Shown: positions 60,799-64,000 of the stretch, one piece after another
Position numbering within the stretch: position 1 is the first letter of the stretch
How the letters are laid out: every line of letters starts with the position of its first letter
NCBI GenBank assembly: GCA_963842795.1
Contig: CAWJHV010000040.1
Location: 62,001-126,000 of the forward strand
Reading direction: 5' to 3'
Source of the DNA: WHSW01 sp963842795
Lineage (GTDB): Bacteria > Actinomycetota > Thermoleophilia > Solirubrobacterales > 70-9
Length of the DNA: 64,000 nt
Position numbers and translations under genes: made by a program
Notes under the pieces: model-generated
Seen by the model: only the letters and a program-made list of their open reading frames with translations
Told to the model about the DNA's origin: nothing
Database searches by the model: none

Positions 60799-62274
60799 GT
60801 GCGTCCCGAGCCGCGCCCGGCAGGCGCCTCGATCGCTTCGGCGGCCCCGATCCGGGCGAGTTCGAACGCGCTCGACAGCCTGCGCGAGGCGGGCTGGGGC
60901 GCCACTCGGGATCGCCGGGTTCGCGCTCGCCGCGCTGGCCATCGGCGTGCTCGCCGGGATCGAGCCGCGCTTGGCGATCGGGGCCACGCTGGGGCTCGCG
61001 TTCGCCCTGCTCGCCTTCCTCAACCTCACGGCCGGGCTGGTCGCCTTCACGGTCCTCGCCTTCCTCGAGTTCGCGCTTCCCGACGGCGCCGCGAGCTTCA
61101 CCAAGGGGGCCGGGCTGCTGCTCGCGCTCGCCTGGCTGGCCCGGATCGTCGCCTCGCGGGACGAGGAGACGTTCTTCGGGGCCCATCCGGGCGCGACCTA
61201 CCTGATGCTCGCCTTCCTCGGTTGGGGCGTGCTGAGCCTCACCTGGACCGAGAGCACGAGCGAGACGCTGACCGATCTCTCGCGTTACCTGCTCAACTTC
61301 GCCCTCCTCGTGATCGTCTTCACCGCGGTTCGCAGCCGCGAATACGTGATCGCGGTGATCGCCGCCTGGATCGCGGGCACGGCGATGACCGGCGCCTACG
61401 GGCTGATCGAGACGCCGACGGCCGACCCGACCGAGGCCGTGAGGCTCGAGAGCGCGGTCGGTAACGCGAACGTGCTCGCGACGATCCTCGTCGCCGGCAT
61501 CGTGCTCTCGCTCGCCGCCGTGGTCGCTTCAAGCAAGCGCCGATGCTCCGCATCGCCGCCGCGGCCGCGGCCGCGGTCGCGCTCTTCAGCCTTCGTCTTC
61601 ACCGGATCGCGCAGCGGCGTGATCGCGCTGGTGGTCGTATGATCACGGCCATCCTGGTCGCGGGCCGCCGGTGGCGCGGGCGCGCTCTGGTCGCCTCGCT
61701 GATCCTGTGCCTGGCAGCGGTGATCTTCTTCGTCGCCTTCGCGCCGGCGGAGATCCGCGACCGAATCAGCCCAGACGGTCCCCGGGCAGGTGCCGGACAC
61801 CGAGGGCCGCTCGACGCTCTGGGAGGTCGGCTGGCGGATGGTCGAGGACCAGCCGATCCGCGGCGTCGGCCTCGGCAACTTCCGAGCTCGTCGATCCACT
61901 ACATCCTCGAGCCGGGCAGCTGACCCGCAGCGACCAGATCATCGACACGCCGAAGGTCGCCCACAACATCTACCTCCAGGCGCTGGCCGAGCTCGGCGTG
62001 ATCGGGCTGGTGATGTTCTGCGGCGATCCTCGGCTTCCCGGTCGCTGCGCGCTTACGGGCGGCGCGCAACTTCGCCCGCTCCGGCGACCTGCAGATGGAG
62101 ATCATGTCCCGCGCGCTCGTTGATCGCCCTCGCCGGCATCCTCGCCGCCGACTTCTTCGCCTCCGAGCAGTTCAACAAGCTGCTCTGGCTCCTGCTCGGA
62201 CTGGGCCCGGCCCTGCTCGCGATCTCGCTTGCGCGAGCCTCCGCCGACTCTCGACCGCCACGGCCTCGGCGTAG
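60799..62274 (+). pseudogene. O-antigen-ligase/polymerase-like membrane protein, frameshifted
   Basis: Begins right after the BY-kinase stop (GTG 60799). Pieces in different frames make a Wzy/WaaL-type membrane protein: IAGFALAALAIGVLAGIEPRLAIGATLGLAFALLAFLNL, then WGVLSLTWTESTSETLTDLSRYLLNF, VGNANVLATILVAGIVLSLAAVV, VFTGSRSGVIALVVV, MITAILVAGRRWRGRALVASLILCLAAVIFF, VPDTEGRSTLWEVGWRMVEDQPIRGVGLGNF, VAHNIYLQALAELGVIGLVMF and FASEQFNKLLWLLLGLGPALLAISLA. A TAG at 62272 would end it. At least five frameshifts. It overlaps the opposing glycosyltransferase end by about 100 bases, which may itself be an artefact. Confidence 0.75.
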
Positions 62275-63391
62275 AGGCGCTCGTAGAGCTCGCCGAAGCG
62301 CTCGGCGGCCACGTCGATGTCGAATTCGCTGCGGCGCCGCTCGCGGCCGCGCCGGCCCATCTCACGCGCCAGGTCGGGGTCGGCCAGCAGCCCTGCGATC
62401 GCCGCCGCCAGCGCCTCCGGGTCCCGCGGCGGGACGAGCAGCCCCTGGACGCCGTCCTCGATCAGGTCCGGGCTTCCGCCGACCCTCGTCGCAACGACCG
62501 GGACCCCGGCGTCCATCGATTCCATCAGCGCCAGCGGTGTCCCCTCGAAGTCCGAGGACGAGACCGAGACGTCGAGGGCGGAGAGCACGTCCGGGACGTC
62601 CGTGCGCCGGCCGAGGAAGTCGACGGTGCCGTCGAGGCCGAGCGAGGTCGCGAGCGCGGCGAGCCGTGCGTGCTCGGGACCGTCGCCGGCGACGAGCACC
62701 CGGAGGTCCGGGAAACCGCGGGCGCAGGCGAGCACACGCCTCGAGCATCACCTCGAGCGCCTTCTGCGGACGCAGAACCGCGACCGCGCCGACCACGGGT
62801 GCGCCGGAGTCGATCGCGAGCTCCGCCCTGACGTCGTGCCCGGCCCGCGGTGCGGCGCTCGGGACCGCGTTCGGGATGAAGAGCACCTTCGCCGGGTCGA
62901 TCCGCTCGACCTCGATCATGCGCCGGCGGTCCTCGCTCGAGACCGCGACGAAGGCGTCCGCGCGACGGGCGATCAGCTCGCGGTCGAGGAGTCGCCGCAC
63001 CGGTTGCCCCTGAAACGACCAGGTCTGCTCGTGCGCGACGAACACGGGCGGCGCGGACGAGCGCGTCGAGGACCGCTCCCCAGACGTTGGAGCCGAACTT
63101 GTGCGAATGCAGGACGTCGGCCGGCCGCTCGCGCAGCAGGCGCAGCAGCGGGCGCCAGGCCGCGAGCGCGAAGCGCGAACGCCGCTGCAGGCGAAGGAAC
63201 TGGACGCCCGAATCCCGCAGCTCCTCGACCGCCCGGTCGGCCGCGGGGTCGTAGGCCTCGTCCGCCCGCCAACGCGTCGCGCAGTAGATGCGCTCGAACC
63301 GGTCGGGGTCGAGGTGCAGGGTGAGCTGGCGCGCGAACCGCTCGCCGCCGCCGGCGACGCCGAGCCCGTCGACGAGCGCGACGACCCGCAG
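62172..63391 (-). pseudogene. GT4-type glycosyltransferase, frameshifted
   Basis: A GT-B glycosyltransferase in three frames. The N-terminal piece reads LRVVALVDGLGVAGGGERFARQLTLHL and PADVLHSHKFGSNVWGAVLDALV. The middle is APPVFVAHEQTWSFQGQPVRRLLDRELIARRADAFVAVS, IDPAKVLFIPNAVPS and VVGAVAVLRPQKALEVMLEACA. The C-terminus is LRVLVAGDGPEHARLAALA, VPDVLSALDVSVSSSDFEGTPLALMESMDAGVPVVATRVGGSPDLIEDG. Breaks fall near 63060 and near 62735. Start is unclear; the only near-canonical codon after the deacetylase stop is a CTG at 63391. Likely role: exopolysaccharide assembly. Confidence 0.78.
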
Positions 63392-63404
63392 ACGCCGGCG
63401 GCCG

Positions 63405-64000
63405 CTAGGAGTGCTCCGGCTCGACAAGCGCCCAGGCTCGCATCGATCGCAGCCTGCGCACCGAGGGGGAGACCTTGGCGCGGAAGCGATGCATGTCGTC
63501 GACGTGGTAGACGCCAACCCGAGGCCAGCGCAGCGGCTCGAGCCTCTGCAGGCGCGCGCTGAGCGTTGCCGCCGCGCGTGTAGCCGGCCGGCCGCGGCGG
63601 CGACCACACGCTCGTCGTGATCGCCGTAGGGATAGGCCAGCGTGTGGCACGCCGTACCCATGCGCTCGCTGCAGAGCTCGCGCGAGCGCGTCAGCTCCTC
63701 GGCGAGCTCGGCGTCGCCGAGGGTCGTCAGCCGGGGGTGTGTGTGGGTGTGCGAGCCGACCTCCCAGCCCGCTTCGGCGAGGCGCCCGAGCTCGTCCCAC
63801 GACATCGGGGCGAGCTCGGCCTCGTACGGCCCGCCGAGCCAGCCGTCGATCCCCGCCCAGGTCATCGGTTCGTCGCGCTCGGCGAAGCTGGTGACCGTGA
63901 ACACGGTCGCCGGCAGGCCGAACTCGGAGAGGATCGGAAGGGCGCGCTCGATCACCGAGCGGTAGGCGTCGTCGAACGTGACCACGAGCGTCTTCTCCGC
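63405..64000 (-). CDS. Polysaccharide deacetylase (NodB domain), partial, frameshifted
   Basis: The gene enters from the right edge, so its N-terminus is missing. The NodB motif 1 VTFDDAYRSV lies at the start of the visible part, motif 2 with HTHTHPRL and the typical AYPYGDHD follow. These are the metal- and acid-bearing elements that remove N-acetyl groups from wall or capsule sugars. After AYPYGDHDERVVAAAA near 63595 the frame shifts twice within about 20 bases, then continues as AATLSARLQRLEPLRWPRVGVYHVDDMHRF to TAG at 63405. Cleavage of surface glycan acetyls fits the neighbouring polysaccharide genes. Confidence 0.8.
   Translation of the reverse strand, partial: GEDARGHVRRRLPLGDRARPSDPLRVRPAGDRVHGHQLRRARRTDDLGGDRRLARRAVRGRARPDVVGRARAPRRSGLGGRLAHPHTPPADDPRRRRARRGADALARALQRAHGYGVPHAGLSLRRSRRACGRRRGRPATRAAATLSARLQRLEPLRWPRVGVYHVDDMHRFRAKVSPSVRRLRSMRAWALVEPEHS

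Overview
The window looks like chromosomal DNA of a high-GC Gram-positive bacterium, most likely an actinobacterium of the class Thermoleophilia (Solirubrobacterales-like). The reasons are very high G+C, dense gene packing with GTG/TTG starts and ATGA/TTGA/TGATG overlaps, a sortase with LPFTG surface proteins and no outer-membrane genes, a cyclic-di-AMP riboswitch in front of an Rpf-like wall hydrolase, and several secreted proteins with the 'LGGTAxAA' N-terminus that I associate with this class. The taxonomic call is inference. No rRNA, tRNA, CRISPR array, insertion sequence or prophage was seen, and no gene-free stretch exceeds 300 bases.

Layout. 0-6.7 kb: tail of a membrane protein, a secreted TolB-propeller/RTX protein, a DUF2304-GT2 glycosyltransferase, small lipoprotein and SnoaL-like genes, and an NDH-2 dehydrogenase behind a large palindrome. 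6.8-10.3 kb: gatC-gatA-metallopeptidase-gatB operon. 10.3-13.5 kb: membrane protein, GMC oxidoreductase and a secreted LGGTAxAA protein. 13.5-19 kb: folD, a frameshifted pcrA/uvrD, cysK-cysE. 19-22.8 kb: secreted proteins, a glycoside hydrolase, two more LGGTAxAA proteins and an inverted decayed copy of one. 22.8-28.4 kb: Rrf2, response regulator with a Glu phosphoacceptor site, HDOD-LuxR, gltX and nfo. 28.4-31.6 kb: an LPFTG protein and a Pro-rich anchored protein, divergent across TCTCAT boxes phased at 11 bp, followed by a histidine kinase/OmpR-type regulator pair. 31.7-38 kb: six-repeat secreted protein, dnaE, sixA and two related intergenic hairpins. 38-45 kb: a 663-residue coiled-coil protein, an O-antigen-ligase-like protein, and an operon LPFTG protein-sugar transferase-PAS/LuxR. 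45-51.2 kb: signalling block (LuxR-GAF, SpoIIE-type phosphatase/STAS, degenerate GGDEF, two MerR-type HTH proteins, HD-GYP). 51.4-57.9 kb: MFS transporter, c-di-AMP riboswitch and wall hydrolase, argG with a coupled 51-aa membrane protein, and a sortase flanked by two paralogous coiled-coil proteins. 57.9-64 kb: exopolysaccharide genes (two glycosyltransferases, BY-kinase, ligase, polysaccharide deacetylase), all but the first broken by many single-base frameshifts.

The recurring theme is the cell surface: sortase, two substrates, wall hydrolase, sugar transferase, O-antigen-type ligases and several secreted repeat proteins, with two-component, c-di-GMP-like, c-di-AMP and anti-sigma-type regulators among them. 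The signals I consider least explained are the TCTCAT operators at 28.8 kb, the paired hairpins at 38 kb, the QY motif shared by three surface proteins, and the paralogous coiled-coil pair around the sortase. The cluster of frameshifts at 59.2-63.6 kb more probably reflects consensus errors than gene decay.
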